Assembly: GCF_002262885.1 (NCBI RefSeq)
Contig: NZ_NKYF01000008.1
Location: forward strand, 62,001 to 126,000
Reading direction: 5' to 3'
From: Pseudonocardia sp. MH-G8
Lineage (GTDB): Bacteria > Actinomycetota > Actinomycetes > Mycobacteriales > Pseudonocardiaceae
Length of the DNA: 64,000 nucleotides
In this document: piece after piece, positions 34,288 through 43,102 of the stretch
Layout: every line of letters starts with the position of its first letter
Position numbering within the stretch: position 1 is the stretch's first letter
Notes under the pieces: model-generated
What the model was told of the DNA's origin: nothing
The model's input: the letters and a program-made list of their open reading frames with translations, nothing else
Databases searched by the model: none
Translations under genes and position numbers: made by a program

Positions 34288-35603
34288 TGGTGGACCAACT
34301 CACGCCGGTGCTCACGAGGCGCTGGCAGTCGCCGCGCTCGTGGTCGATCGACACCTACGAGCAGCTGGAGGGCTACCAGGCCCTGCGCCACGCGCTCACC
34401 GCCCACCCCGACCAGCTCATCCAGCTGGTGAAGGACTCCGGGCTGCGCGGCCGCGGCGGCGCGGGCTTCCCCACGGGCATGAAGTGGAGCTTCATCCCGC
34501 AGGGCGCCACCGGCCCGGGGGCCAAGCCCAAGTACCTGGTGATCAACGCCGACGAGGGCGAGCCGGGTACCTGCAAGGACATCCCCACGATGATGGCCGA
34601 CCCGCACTCCCTGGTGGAGGGCTGCATCATCACCAGCTACGCGATCCGCGCGAACTTCTGCGCGATCTACGTGCGCGGTGAGGCCCTGCACTGCATCCGC
34701 CGCGTGCGCCGGGCAGTCGAGGAGGCCTACGCCAAGGGCTACCTCGGCAAGGACGTCCTGGGCTCGGGCTTCGACCTCGACATCGTGGTGCACGCCGGTG
34801 CGGGTGCCTACATCTGCGGCGAGGAGACGGCGCTGCTCGACTCGCTCGAGGGTCGTCGCGGTCAACCTCGCCTCAAGCCTCCCTTCCCGGCCACGTCGGG
34901 GCTCTACGCCTCGCCGACTGTGGTGAACAACGTGGAGACCATCGCCTCGGTTCCCGCGATCGTGATGGGCGGCAGCGACTGGTTCCGGTCGATGGGCTCC
35001 GAGAAGAGCCCCGGGCCGAAGATCTACTCGGTGTCGGGACACGTCGAGCGGCCCGGCCAGTACGAGGCACCGCTGGGCATCACGCTGCGCCAGCTGCTCG
35101 AACTGGCCGGCGGCATGAAGGGCGGGGTCCCGCTCAAGTTCTGGACGCCGGGCGGCTCGTCCACCCCGATCTTCACCGCGGAGCACCTCGACGTGCCGCT
35201 GGACTTCGAGGGTGCCGCGGCCGCCGGCTCGATGCTCGGCACCACGGCCGTGCAGGTCTTCAACGAGACCGTGTCGGTGCCGTGGGCGGTCATGAAGTGG
35301 ACCGAGTTCTACAAGCACGAGTCGTGCGGCAAGTGCACGCCCTGCCGCGAAGGCACGTACTGGCTGGTGCAGATCCTCGAGCGGATGGTGCACGGCGAGG
35401 GCACCGAGGCGGACGTCGAGACGATGCTCGACGTCTGCGACAACATCCTCGGCCGCTCGTTCTGCGCCCTCGGTGACGGCGCCACCAGCCCGATCACGAG
35501 CGCCATCAAGTACTTCCGCCAGGAGTTCCTGGACCTCATCGCGGAGCAGCCCGCGGTGGGACGTCCGGAGCAGCTGGACGATCTGGTTGGAGCCCAGGCA
35601 TGA
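34287..35603 (+). CDS. nuoF: NADH-quinone oxidoreductase subunit F
   Basis: 438 residues. The NADH- and FMN-binding subunit: GLRGRGGAGFPTGMKW (nucleotide site), NADEGEPGTCKD (FMN), GAGAYICGEETALLDSLEG, and ESCGKCTPCREG with the downstream Cys for [4Fe-4S] cluster N3. ATG 34287 overlaps the nuoE stop by one base. The stop overlaps nuoG by ATGA. Confidence 0.96.
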   Translation: MVDQLTPVLTRRWQSPRSWSIDTYEQLEGYQALRHALTAHPDQLIQLVKDSGLRGRGGAGFPTGMKWSFIPQGATGPGAKPKYLVINADEGEPGTCKDIPTMMADPHSLVEGCIITSYAIRANFCAIYVRGEALHCIRRVRRAVEEAYAKGYLGKDVLGSGFDLDIVVHAGAGAYICGEETALLDSLEGRRGQPRLKPPFPATSGLYASPTVVNNVETIASVPAIVMGGSDWFRSMGSEKSPGPKIYSVSGHVERPGQYEAPLGITLRQLLELAGGMKGGVPLKFWTPGGSSTPIFTAEHLDVPLDFEGAAAAGSMLGTTAVQVFNETVSVPWAVMKWTEFYKHESCGKCTPCREGTYWLVQILERMVHGEGTEADVETMLDVCDNILGRSFCALGDGATSPITSAIKYFRQEFLDLIAEQPAVGRPEQLDDLVGAQA

Positions 35604-38053
35604 CGATCGCCCCTGAGGAGAAGAAGGAGGCGCGCCCCGTGCCGGAGGGGTACGTGCGCCTCACTATCGACGGGCAGGAGGTGGAAGCGCCCAAGGGGGA
35701 GCTGCTGATCCGCGCCTGCGAGCGGCTCGGGATCATCGTGCCGCGGTTCTGCGACCACCCGCTGCTCGACCCCGCAGGTGCCTGCCGGCAGTGCCTGGTC
35801 GAGGTGGAGATGGGCGGCCGGCCGATGCCGAAGCCGCAGGCCAGCTGCACCATGACGGTGGCGGACGGCATGGTCGTCAAGACCCAGCACTCCTCCCCGG
35901 TGGCCAAGAAGGCCCAGGAGGGGGTGATGGAGCTCCTGCTCATCAATCACCCCCTCGACTGCCCCATCTGCGACAAGGGCGGCGAGTGCCCCCTGCAGAA
36001 CCAGGCGATGAGCACCGGGCGCACGGACTCCCGGTTCATCGAGACGAAGCGGGTCTTCGAGAAGCCGCTCCCGATCTCGTCGCAGGTCCTGCTGGACCGC
36101 GAGCGCTGCGTCCTGTGCCAGCGCTGCACCCGCTTCTCCGAGGAGATCGGCGGCGACCCGTTCATCGACCTGCTGGAGCGCGGCTCGAACCAGCAGGTCG
36201 GGGTGGCCCAGGACAAGCCGTTCCAGAGCTACTTCTCCGGCAACACCATCCAGATCTGCCCGGTGGGTGCGCTCACCAGCGCCGCCTACCGGTTCCGCTC
36301 GCGCCCGTTCGACCTGGTGTCCACGCCCGGCGTCGACGAGCACACCTCGAGCGGCGCCGCGCTGCGCATCGACACCCGTCGCGGCACGGTCATGCGCCGC
36401 CTGTCGGGCAACGACCCCGAGGTCAACGAGGAGTGGATCGACGACAAGACCCGCTTCGCGTTCCGCTACCTCTCCTCGAAGGGGCGCATCACCCGGCCGA
36501 TGATCCGCGGCGCGGGCGGCGAGCTGGAGGAGACCTCGTGGACCGAGGCCCTGTCGGTCGCCGCGCAGGGCCTGCTCGCCGCACGTGAGCAGGGGATCGG
36601 GGTGCTCGCGGGCGGGCGGCTGACCGTGGAGGACGCCTACGCGTACGGCAAGTTCGCGCGCGTCGCCGCAGGCACCAACGACGTCGACTTCCGGGCTCGC
36701 GCCCACTCGGCGGAGGAGCTGGACTTCCTGGCCTCGCACGTGGTCGGGAAGGGCCCCGAGACCCTCAGCTACACCCGCCTCGAGGCGGCGCCCGCGGTGC
36801 TCTGCGTGGCGCTGGAGCCCGAGGAGGAGGCGCCGGTCGTCTACCTGCGGCTGCGCAAGGCGGCCCGCAAGCACGGCCAGCGCGTGTTCCACCTCGGCCA
36901 GTGGACCACCCCGGCGGTCGAGCGCACCTCGCGCGACACCGGCGCCGCGTCCCCGGCAGCGAAGGACAACCTCATCCCGGCGGTGCCCGGCGCCGAGGCC
37001 GCGGTCCTGGCCGACCTGCCGGCCGACGTCCTCGAGGCCCTCACCGGCGGGGGCGTCGTCCTCGTCGGCGAGCGTGCCGCCGAGGTCCCCGGCCTGTACT
37101 CGGCCGTGGCCGCCCTCGGGGCGCGCACCGGTGCCGCGATCGGCTGGGTGCCGCGGCGCGCGGGCGACCGCGGCGCGCTCGATGCGGGTGCCGTGCCCAC
37201 GCTGCTGCCCGGTGGCCGCCCGGTGGCCGACGCCGCCGCCCGCGCCGAGGTGGAGCAGACGTGGGGCCTCGCGGCCGGCGCGCTGCCCACCACCCCGGGC
37301 CGCGACACCGACGAGATCCTCACCGCCGCCGCCACCGGCGAGCTGGCGGCGCTGGTCGTCGGTGGCGTCGACCCGAACGACCTCGCCGACCCGGCGGCCG
37401 CCCTGGCCGCCCTGCGCGAGGTCGGGTTCCTGGTGAGTCTCGAGCTGCACACCTCGGTGGTCACCGAGCTCGCCGACGTGGTGCTGCCGGTGGCGCCGGA
37501 CGTCCAGCGGGCCGGGAGCTACCTCAACTGGGAGGGGCGCCGGCGCGCGTTCGGCCCGGCCCTGGACGCCAGCGGTGTGCTCCCGGACTGCCGCGTGCTC
37601 GACACGCTCGCCGTCGAGATGGACATCGACCTGTTCACGCAGACGCCGGCGGCCGCCGGGGGCGAGCTGGACCGGCTCGGCAACCGGACGGGTGCCGCAC
37701 CGGCCGCTCCGTCGGTGCCGGCCACCGAGCCGCTGCGGCCCGGGTTCGGGCAGGCCGTGCTCGCGACCTGGCGCCAGCTGATCGACGAGTCGACGCTCGC
37801 GACGGGCGAGCCGGCACTGGCCGGCACGGCCCGCTCGGCGTACGTCCGGGTGAACGCGGCCACGGCCGAGCGGCTGGGCGTCACGGAGGGCGCGCCGGCC
37901 ACGGTGCGCACCGACCGGGGCGCGATCACGCTGCCGGTGGCGCTGGCCGACCTGCCCGACGGCGTCGTGTGGCTGCCGGGCAACTCGGGTGACTCGCGGG
38001 TCCGGAGCGTCCTCGGCGCCGGGCACGGCGACGTGGTGGGGGTGACGGCATGA
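35600..38053 (+). CDS. nuoG: NADH-quinone oxidoreductase subunit G, lacking cluster N7 ligands
   Basis: 817 residues. The N-terminal ferredoxin domain (CDHPLLDPAGACRQC) binds N1b. CPICDKGGECPLQ with its upstream His fits N5, and CVLCQRCTRF with ICPVGALT fits N4. A molybdopterin-oxidoreductase-like domain follows. The site where N7 would be ligated reads DEHTSSGA (residues 246-253) and the fourth position is Asp281, so all four N7 cysteines are absent. N7 is off the main electron path, so activity should persist. The start overlaps nuoF and the stop overlaps nuoH (ATGA). Confidence 0.95.
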   Translation: MTIAPEEKKEARPVPEGYVRLTIDGQEVEAPKGELLIRACERLGIIVPRFCDHPLLDPAGACRQCLVEVEMGGRPMPKPQASCTMTVADGMVVKTQHSSPVAKKAQEGVMELLLINHPLDCPICDKGGECPLQNQAMSTGRTDSRFIETKRVFEKPLPISSQVLLDRERCVLCQRCTRFSEEIGGDPFIDLLERGSNQQVGVAQDKPFQSYFSGNTIQICPVGALTSAAYRFRSRPFDLVSTPGVDEHTSSGAALRIDTRRGTVMRRLSGNDPEVNEEWIDDKTRFAFRYLSSKGRITRPMIRGAGGELEETSWTEALSVAAQGLLAAREQGIGVLAGGRLTVEDAYAYGKFARVAAGTNDVDFRARAHSAEELDFLASHVVGKGPETLSYTRLEAAPAVLCVALEPEEEAPVVYLRLRKAARKHGQRVFHLGQWTTPAVERTSRDTGAASPAAKDNLIPAVPGAEAAVLADLPADVLEALTGGGVVLVGERAAEVPGLYSAVAALGARTGAAIGWVPRRAGDRGALDAGAVPTLLPGGRPVADAAARAEVEQTWGLAAGALPTTPGRDTDEILTAAATGELAALVVGGVDPNDLADPAAALAALREVGFLVSLELHTSVVTELADVVLPVAPDVQRAGSYLNWEGRRRAFGPALDASGVLPDCRVLDTLAVEMDIDLFTQTPAAAGGELDRLGNRTGAAPAAPSVPATEPLRPGFGQAVLATWRQLIDESTLATGEPALAGTARSAYVRVNAATAERLGVTEGAPATVRTDRGAITLPVALADLPDGVVWLPGNSGDSRVRSVLGAGHGDVVGVTA

Positions 38054-39360
38054 ACCTGTTGGCGCAGGCTCCCGAGGGGATGACCCGCACGCAGGAGCTG
38101 CTGGCCGACGACCCGCTCTGGCTGGTGATCCTGAAGGTCGTGGCGCTGTTCGCGATCGGCGTGGTGCTCACGCTCTTCATGATCAACTGGGAGCGCAAGG
38201 TGGTGGGCCGGATGCAGCAGCGTCCGGGCCCCAACCGCACCGGCCCCGGCGGCTGGCTGCAGTCCTTGGCAGACGGGCTCAAGCTCGCCTTCAAGGAAGA
38301 CATCATGCCGACGATGGCCGACAAGCGGGTGTACTTCATCGCCCCGGTCATCTCCACGATCCCGGCCTTCGTGGCGTTCTCGGTGATCCCGTTCGGCGGC
38401 GAGGTCTCGATCTTCGGCGAGCCCACGGTGCTGCAGCTGGTGGACCTGCCGGTCGGCGTGCTGGTGGTGTTGGCCTGCTCCTCGATCGGCGTCTACGGGA
38501 TCGTGCTGGGCGGCTGGGCGTCGGGCTCGCCGTACCCGCTGCTGGCGGCGCTGCGCAGCGCGGCGCAGGTGATCTCCTACGAGATCGCGCTGGGCCTGTC
38601 GATCGTGGGTGTGATCCTCTACGCGGGGTCCCTGTCCACCGCCGACATCGTGGCCGCGCAGGCGAGCGGCTGGTACCTGCTGCTGCTGGCACCGAGCTTC
38701 GTGGTCTTCGTGATCGCGATGGTCGGGGAGACCAACCGCGCGCCGTTCGACCTGCCGGAGGCGGAGTCGGAGCTGGTGGGCGGGTTCCACACCGAGTACT
38801 CGTCGCTGAAGTTCGCGCTGTTCTTCCTCGCCGAGTACGTCAACATGGTCACGGTCTCCGCGATGGCCACCACGCTCTTCCTGGGCGGCGGGCAGTGGCC
38901 GTGGCCGCTGTCGTTCCTGAACAGCAACGGGTGGCTGCAGATGGTGGCCTTCCTGATCAAGACGCTGATCTTCCTGTTCATGTTCATCTGGTTGCGCGGC
39001 ACGCTGCCGCGGATGCGTTACGACCAGTTCATGCGCCTGGGCTGGAAGGTACTGGTACCGGGCAGCCTGCTGTGGATCCTGGCGATCTTCGCGATCCGCA
39101 CCTGGCGTTCCACCGGTGGCGACGTCAGCGCGTTGCTGATCGGCCTGGGGATCGCGCTGGCGGTGGTACTGCTGGTGGCGTTCCTGGTGCCCGACCGCAA
39201 GGTGGAGGGCCCGGCGCCGGTGGAGCTCGCCTCGGACTACCCGGTGCCACCACTGGACCTGGCCGTGCCCACCCCCTCCCGGCACAAGCTGCGCTCCCGG
39301 CTGGCGGAGAGCGCCGAGGAGCCGCGGACGCCCGCCCTCAGCGGGAAGGAGACCGAGTAG
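38050..39360 (+). CDS. nuoH: NADH-quinone oxidoreductase subunit H
   Basis: 436 residues with about eight to nine helices. ERKVVGRMQQRPGPNRTGPGGWLQSLADG is the quinone-cavity signature (first part ERKVVGRMQQRPGPNRTGP), and GETNRAPFDLPEAESELVGG is the second diagnostic loop. It links the quinone site to the membrane arm. The C-terminus has a ~55-residue hydrophilic tail. The TAG stop directly abuts the nuoI ATG. Confidence 0.94.
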   Translation: MNLLAQAPEGMTRTQELLADDPLWLVILKVVALFAIGVVLTLFMINWERKVVGRMQQRPGPNRTGPGGWLQSLADGLKLAFKEDIMPTMADKRVYFIAPVISTIPAFVAFSVIPFGGEVSIFGEPTVLQLVDLPVGVLVVLACSSIGVYGIVLGGWASGSPYPLLAALRSAAQVISYEIALGLSIVGVILYAGSLSTADIVAAQASGWYLLLLAPSFVVFVIAMVGETNRAPFDLPEAESELVGGFHTEYSSLKFALFFLAEYVNMVTVSAMATTLFLGGGQWPWPLSFLNSNGWLQMVAFLIKTLIFLFMFIWLRGTLPRMRYDQFMRLGWKVLVPGSLLWILAIFAIRTWRSTGGDVSALLIGLGIALAVVLLVAFLVPDRKVEGPAPVELASDYPVPPLDLAVPTPSRHKLRSRLAESAEEPRTPALSGKETE

Positions 39361-39918
39361 ATGTTCGACTTCTTCAAGGGCTTCGGCGTCACCTTCGGGA
39401 CGATGTTCAAGAAGGTCGTCACCGAGGAGTACCCCGAGGACTTCCCGCCGGCCGCACCGCGCTGGCACGGGCGTCACCAGCTCAACCGCCACCCGGACGG
39501 GCTGGAGAAGTGCGTGGGCTGCGAGCTGTGCGCCTGGGCCTGCCCGGCCGACGCGATCTACGTCGAGGGCGGGGACAACACCGAGGAGGCCCGCTTCTCG
39601 CCCGGTGAGCGCTACGGCGCGATCTACCAGATCAACTACCTGCGCTGCATCGGCTGCGGCCTGTGCATCGAGGCCTGCCCCACCCGGTCGCTCACGATGA
39701 CCAACTTCTACGAGATGGCCGACGACAACCGGCAGGACCTGATCTACACCAAGGAGCAGCTGATGGCGCCGCTGCTGCCGGGTATGGAGCAGCCGCCGCA
39801 CCCGATGCGACTCGGTGACAACGAGCAGGACTACTACGTGCAGGGGCCGGTGCTCTCGCTCAAGGCGGCTGCCGGCGAGCGTGACGAGAACGACCCGGTG
39901 GGGGAGCAGGTCAAGTGA
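39361..39918 (+). CDS. nuoI: NADH-quinone oxidoreductase subunit I
   Basis: 185 residues. Two ferredoxin motifs, CVGCELCAWACP and CIGCGLCIEACP, bind [4Fe-4S] clusters N6a and N6b, which pass electrons towards N2. The start is immediately after the nuoH stop, and its own stop overlaps the nuoJ GTG. Confidence 0.96.
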   Translation: MFDFFKGFGVTFGTMFKKVVTEEYPEDFPPAAPRWHGRHQLNRHPDGLEKCVGCELCAWACPADAIYVEGGDNTEEARFSPGERYGAIYQINYLRCIGCGLCIEACPTRSLTMTNFYEMADDNRQDLIYTKEQLMAPLLPGMEQPPHPMRLGDNEQDYYVQGPVLSLKAAAGERDENDPVGEQVK

Positions 39919-40769
39919 CTCTCGATCTCCTCGCCCAGGCCGCGCCGGCGCCGGACGTCGTCAGCACCGGTGAGGCCGTCGTCTTCTGGATCATCGGCCC
40001 GCTCGCCCTGCTCGGCGCGCTCGGCATGGTGTTCGCCCGCAACGCGGTGCACTCGGCGCTCGCGCTGGTGGGCACGATGCTGTGCCTGGCGGTGCTCTAC
40101 ATCGTCCAGCAGGCGCCGTTCCTCGGCTTCGTGCAGATCATCGTCTACACCGGCGCGATCATGATGCTGTTCCTGTTCGTGCTGATGCTGGTGGGCCGGG
40201 ACAGCTCCGACTCGGTGGTCGAGGTGCTGCGCGGCCAGCGGCTCGCTGCGCTGGCGCTCGGTGTCGGGCTGGCCGTGCTGCTGGTGGCCACCGTCGGGCG
40301 CTCGCTCACCGCGGTCACCCCGGTCGGTCTGGCCGCGGGGGGTGCGGGCTCGAGCGCCAACGTCACCGGGCTCGGGACGCTGATCTTCACCGACTACCTG
40401 TTCGCGTTCGAGCTCACCTCGGCGCTGCTGATCACGGCGGCGCTCGGCGCGATGGTGCTCGCCTACGCCCAGAGCAAGGGGCACGCCAAGCGTGGCCAGC
40501 GGGCCACCGTGGAGGCGCGCCTGCGCGGCGAGCACGACCGGATCTCCCCGTTGCCCGGCCCCGGCGTCTTCGCCACCGGCAACTCGGTCGCCGTCCCGGC
40601 CGTGTTGCCCGATGGGTCGATCGCCCCGGAGTCGATCTCGGCCATCCTCGACGCCACGCCGGTACGCGAGGTCGAGGACGAGCCCCGGACGGACGCGCGC
40701 GCGCTCACCGGCGGTACGGCCACCGCCGGGGAGACCCTCGACGACGACACCCACGAGGACCACCGGTGA
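39915..40769 (+). CDS. nuoJ: NADH-quinone oxidoreductase subunit J
   Basis: 284 residues. Five helices occupy about residues 18-185, with VIYTGAIMMLFLFVLML (here VQIIVYTGAIMMLFLFVLML) forming the conserved pi-bulge helix TM3. A hydrophilic C-terminal extension of ~95 residues (to DDDTHEDHR) is longer than in E. coli. GTG 39915 overlaps nuoI, and the stop overlaps the nuoK GTG. Confidence 0.92.
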   Translation: MTLDLLAQAAPAPDVVSTGEAVVFWIIGPLALLGALGMVFARNAVHSALALVGTMLCLAVLYIVQQAPFLGFVQIIVYTGAIMMLFLFVLMLVGRDSSDSVVEVLRGQRLAALALGVGLAVLLVATVGRSLTAVTPVGLAAGGAGSSANVTGLGTLIFTDYLFAFELTSALLITAALGAMVLAYAQSKGHAKRGQRATVEARLRGEHDRISPLPGPGVFATGNSVAVPAVLPDGSIAPESISAILDATPVREVEDEPRTDARALTGGTATAGETLDDDTHEDHR

Positions 40770-41065
40770 CCCCCACCTACTACCTGCTGCTCTCGGCGCT
40801 GTTGTTCTCCATCGGCGCCGTCGGCGTGCTGGTGCGGCGCAACGCGATCGTCGTGTTCATGTGCATCGAGCTGATGCTCAACGCGGTGAACCTCTCGCTC
40901 GTCACGTTCGCCCGGATCAACGGCGAGCTCGACGGCCAGGTCATGGCGTTCTTCGTGATGGTGGTGGCCGCGGCAGAGGTCGTCGTCGGCCTCGCGATCA
41001 TCATGTCGATCTTCCGTACCCGCAGGACGGCGTCGGTCGACGACGCGAACCTGCTCAAGTACTGA
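40766..41065 (+). CDS. nuoK: NADH-quinone oxidoreductase subunit K
   Basis: 99 residues, three helices. FMCIELMLNAVNLSLV and VVAAAEVVVGLAIIM carry the two conserved membrane Glu residues needed for proton transfer. The GTG start overlaps the nuoJ stop (GTGA). A 60-bp gap to nuoL holds a small reading frame. Confidence 0.95.
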   Translation: MTPTYYLLLSALLFSIGAVGVLVRRNAIVVFMCIELMLNAVNLSLVTFARINGELDGQVMAFFVMVVAAAEVVVGLAIIMSIFRTRRTASVDDANLLKY

Positions 41066-41084
41066 CCTACAAGGAGTGCTCCCC

Positions 41085-41129
41085 GTGCTCAGCCCCCGCC
41101 ATAGCCGGCGACCCGAGGTGACCCGGTGA
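41085..41129 (+). CDS. Possible 14-codon leader peptide before nuoL
   Basis: AAGGAG at 41071-41076 is the best ribosome-binding site between nuoK and nuoL. Eight bases later GTG 41085 opens a frame of 14 codons (VLSPRHSRRPEVTR) whose TGA overlaps the nuoL GTG at 41126. NuoL itself has only a modest GAGGTG upstream. The arrangement suggests translational coupling, or else a nuoL start that differs from the one called. Confidence 0.4.
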   Translation: MLSPRHSRRPEVTR

Positions 41130-43102
41130 CTCCGACATCGGTCGTCGGTGCACTCGCCGCCGAGTTGCCGCACGTCGGCACCGCCGCTGGTACGGCCTCG
41201 CTGGCCTGGCTGCTGTTCGTGCTCCCCGCTGCCGGGGCGCTCGTGCTGTTCGTCGCAGGCCGCCGCGCCGATTCCTGGGGCCACTGGCTCGGCCTGCTCA
41301 CGGTGGTCGCCTCGTTCGCCGTCGGCCTGCTGATCTTCCTGGAGACCGCGGGGCTCGCCCCCGAGGAGCGCACCCGGGAGCTGTCGCTGTTCGAGTGGAT
41401 CGGCGTCGGTGACCTCAGCGTCGACTTCGGCCTCCGGCTCGACCCGCTGTCGTTGACGTTCGTCCTGCTCATCACGGGCGTCGGTGGCCTCATCCACCTC
41501 TACTCGATCGGCTACATGAGCCACGACCCGGGCAGGCGGCGCTTCTTCGCGCAGCTGAACCTGTTCGTCGCGGCGATGCTGCTGCTCGTCCTCGGCAACA
41601 ACTTCGTGATGCTCTACCTGGGCTGGGAGGGCGTCGGCCTGGCGTCCTACCTGCTGATCGGCTACTACCAGGACCGCCCGTCCGCCGCCACCGCGGCGAA
41701 GAAGGCGTTCCTGATGAACCGGGTCGGTGACGTCGGGCTGGCCATCGCGATCTTCCTGCTCTGGACCAACCTGGGCACGTTGCAGTACAGCGAGGTCTTC
41801 GCCCGGATCGGCGAGGTCGACGGCGGCACGATCATCGCGATCACGGTGCTGCTGCTGCTGGGCGCCTGTGGCAAGTCGGGCCAGTTCCCGCTGCAGTCCT
41901 GGCTGCCGGACGCGATGGAGGGCCCCACTCCGGTCTCCGCGCTGATCCACGCGGCCACGATGGTCACCGCGGGCGTCTACCTGATCGCGAGAACGCACCC
42001 GATCTACGACCTCACCGAGACCGGGCGCCTCGTCGTGGCGCTCGTCGGAGTGATCACGCTGCTGATCGGCGCGATCATCGGCTGCGCCTACGACGACATC
42101 AAGAAGGTGCTCGCGTACTCCACGGTGAGCCAGATCGGCTACATGATCCTGGCCGTCGGGCTCGGCCCGGCCGGTTACGCGCTCGGCATCTTCCACCTGC
42201 TCACCCACGGCTTCTTCAAGGCCGGGCTGTTCCTCGGCGCCGGGTCGGTGATGCACGCGATGAACGACGACGTCGACATGCGGCGCTTCGGCGGGCTCTA
42301 CCGCTACATGCCGGTCACGTTCGTGACGTTCGGGCTGGGCTACCTGGCGCTCATCGGCTTCCCGTTCCTGTCCGGCTACTTCTCCAAGGACGAGATCATC
42401 GCCGCGGCGTTCGGACAGCCGGGCTGGCAGGGCTGGGTGTTCGGAGGTGCGGCCACCCTGGCCGCCGGGCTCACCGCCTTCTACATGACCCGGCTGATGT
42501 TCATGACCTTCTTCGGCGAGAAGCGCTGGGAGGAGCTGAAGAGCACCGACGGGCGCGACTACCACCCGCACGAGTCGCCGGCCGTGATGACGATCCCGAT
42601 GATCGTGCTGGCGCTCGGCTCGGTCGGGGCGGGCTTCGTCCTGTCCAACGGGCACCTGCTCGTCGACTGGCTCGCGCCCTCGCTGGGTGAGCTGGAGGAG
42701 CCGCACGGCGGCGTCCTCGGGCACTCGGTCGTGCCGTACCTGGTCGTCGGGGTCTCGGCGCTCGGCGTGCTGATCGCCTGGCTCACCGTCGGACGCCGGC
42801 GCACGCCGGTGGAGCGGCCGGAGCCGGTGTCGCTGCCCGTGCGCGCGGCCCGCCGCGACCTGTACGCCAACGCGATCAACGAGGCGCTCATCGCGCGGCC
42901 CGGCACCTGGCTCTCGCGGGCGCTGGTCTACTTCGACAACCGCGGGGTCGACGGCGTGGTCAACGGCACGGCGGCCCTGCTCGGCGGCAGCTCGGGCCGG
43001 CTGCGCAAGATGCAGACCGGGTTCGTCCGCTCCTACGCGCTCTCCATGCTCGGCGGCGGCGTGCTCGTCGTCGCGGCGCTCTTGGCGGTGCGGTTCGCAT
43101 GA
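41126..43102 (+). CDS. nuoL: NADH-quinone oxidoreductase subunit L
   Basis: 658 residues with many helices. This antiporter-like subunit has GWEGVGLASYLLIGYYQDRP, the Lys in GACGKSGQFPLQSWLPDAMEGPTPVSAL, and the C-terminal lateral helix region. It forms the distal proton channel of the membrane arm. GTG 41126 gives an N-terminus about 20 residues longer than needed before the first helix (LAWLLFVLPAAGALVLFVAG). The stop overlaps nuoM by ATGA. Confidence 0.95.
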   Translation: MTPTSVVGALAAELPHVGTAAGTASLAWLLFVLPAAGALVLFVAGRRADSWGHWLGLLTVVASFAVGLLIFLETAGLAPEERTRELSLFEWIGVGDLSVDFGLRLDPLSLTFVLLITGVGGLIHLYSIGYMSHDPGRRRFFAQLNLFVAAMLLLVLGNNFVMLYLGWEGVGLASYLLIGYYQDRPSAATAAKKAFLMNRVGDVGLAIAIFLLWTNLGTLQYSEVFARIGEVDGGTIIAITVLLLLGACGKSGQFPLQSWLPDAMEGPTPVSALIHAATMVTAGVYLIARTHPIYDLTETGRLVVALVGVITLLIGAIIGCAYDDIKKVLAYSTVSQIGYMILAVGLGPAGYALGIFHLLTHGFFKAGLFLGAGSVMHAMNDDVDMRRFGGLYRYMPVTFVTFGLGYLALIGFPFLSGYFSKDEIIAAAFGQPGWQGWVFGGAATLAAGLTAFYMTRLMFMTFFGEKRWEELKSTDGRDYHPHESPAVMTIPMIVLALGSVGAGFVLSNGHLLVDWLAPSLGELEEPHGGVLGHSVVPYLVVGVSALGVLIAWLTVGRRRTPVERPEPVSLPVRAARRDLYANAINEALIARPGTWLSRALVYFDNRGVDGVVNGTAALLGGSSGRLRKMQTGFVRSYALSMLGGGVLVVAALLAVRFA

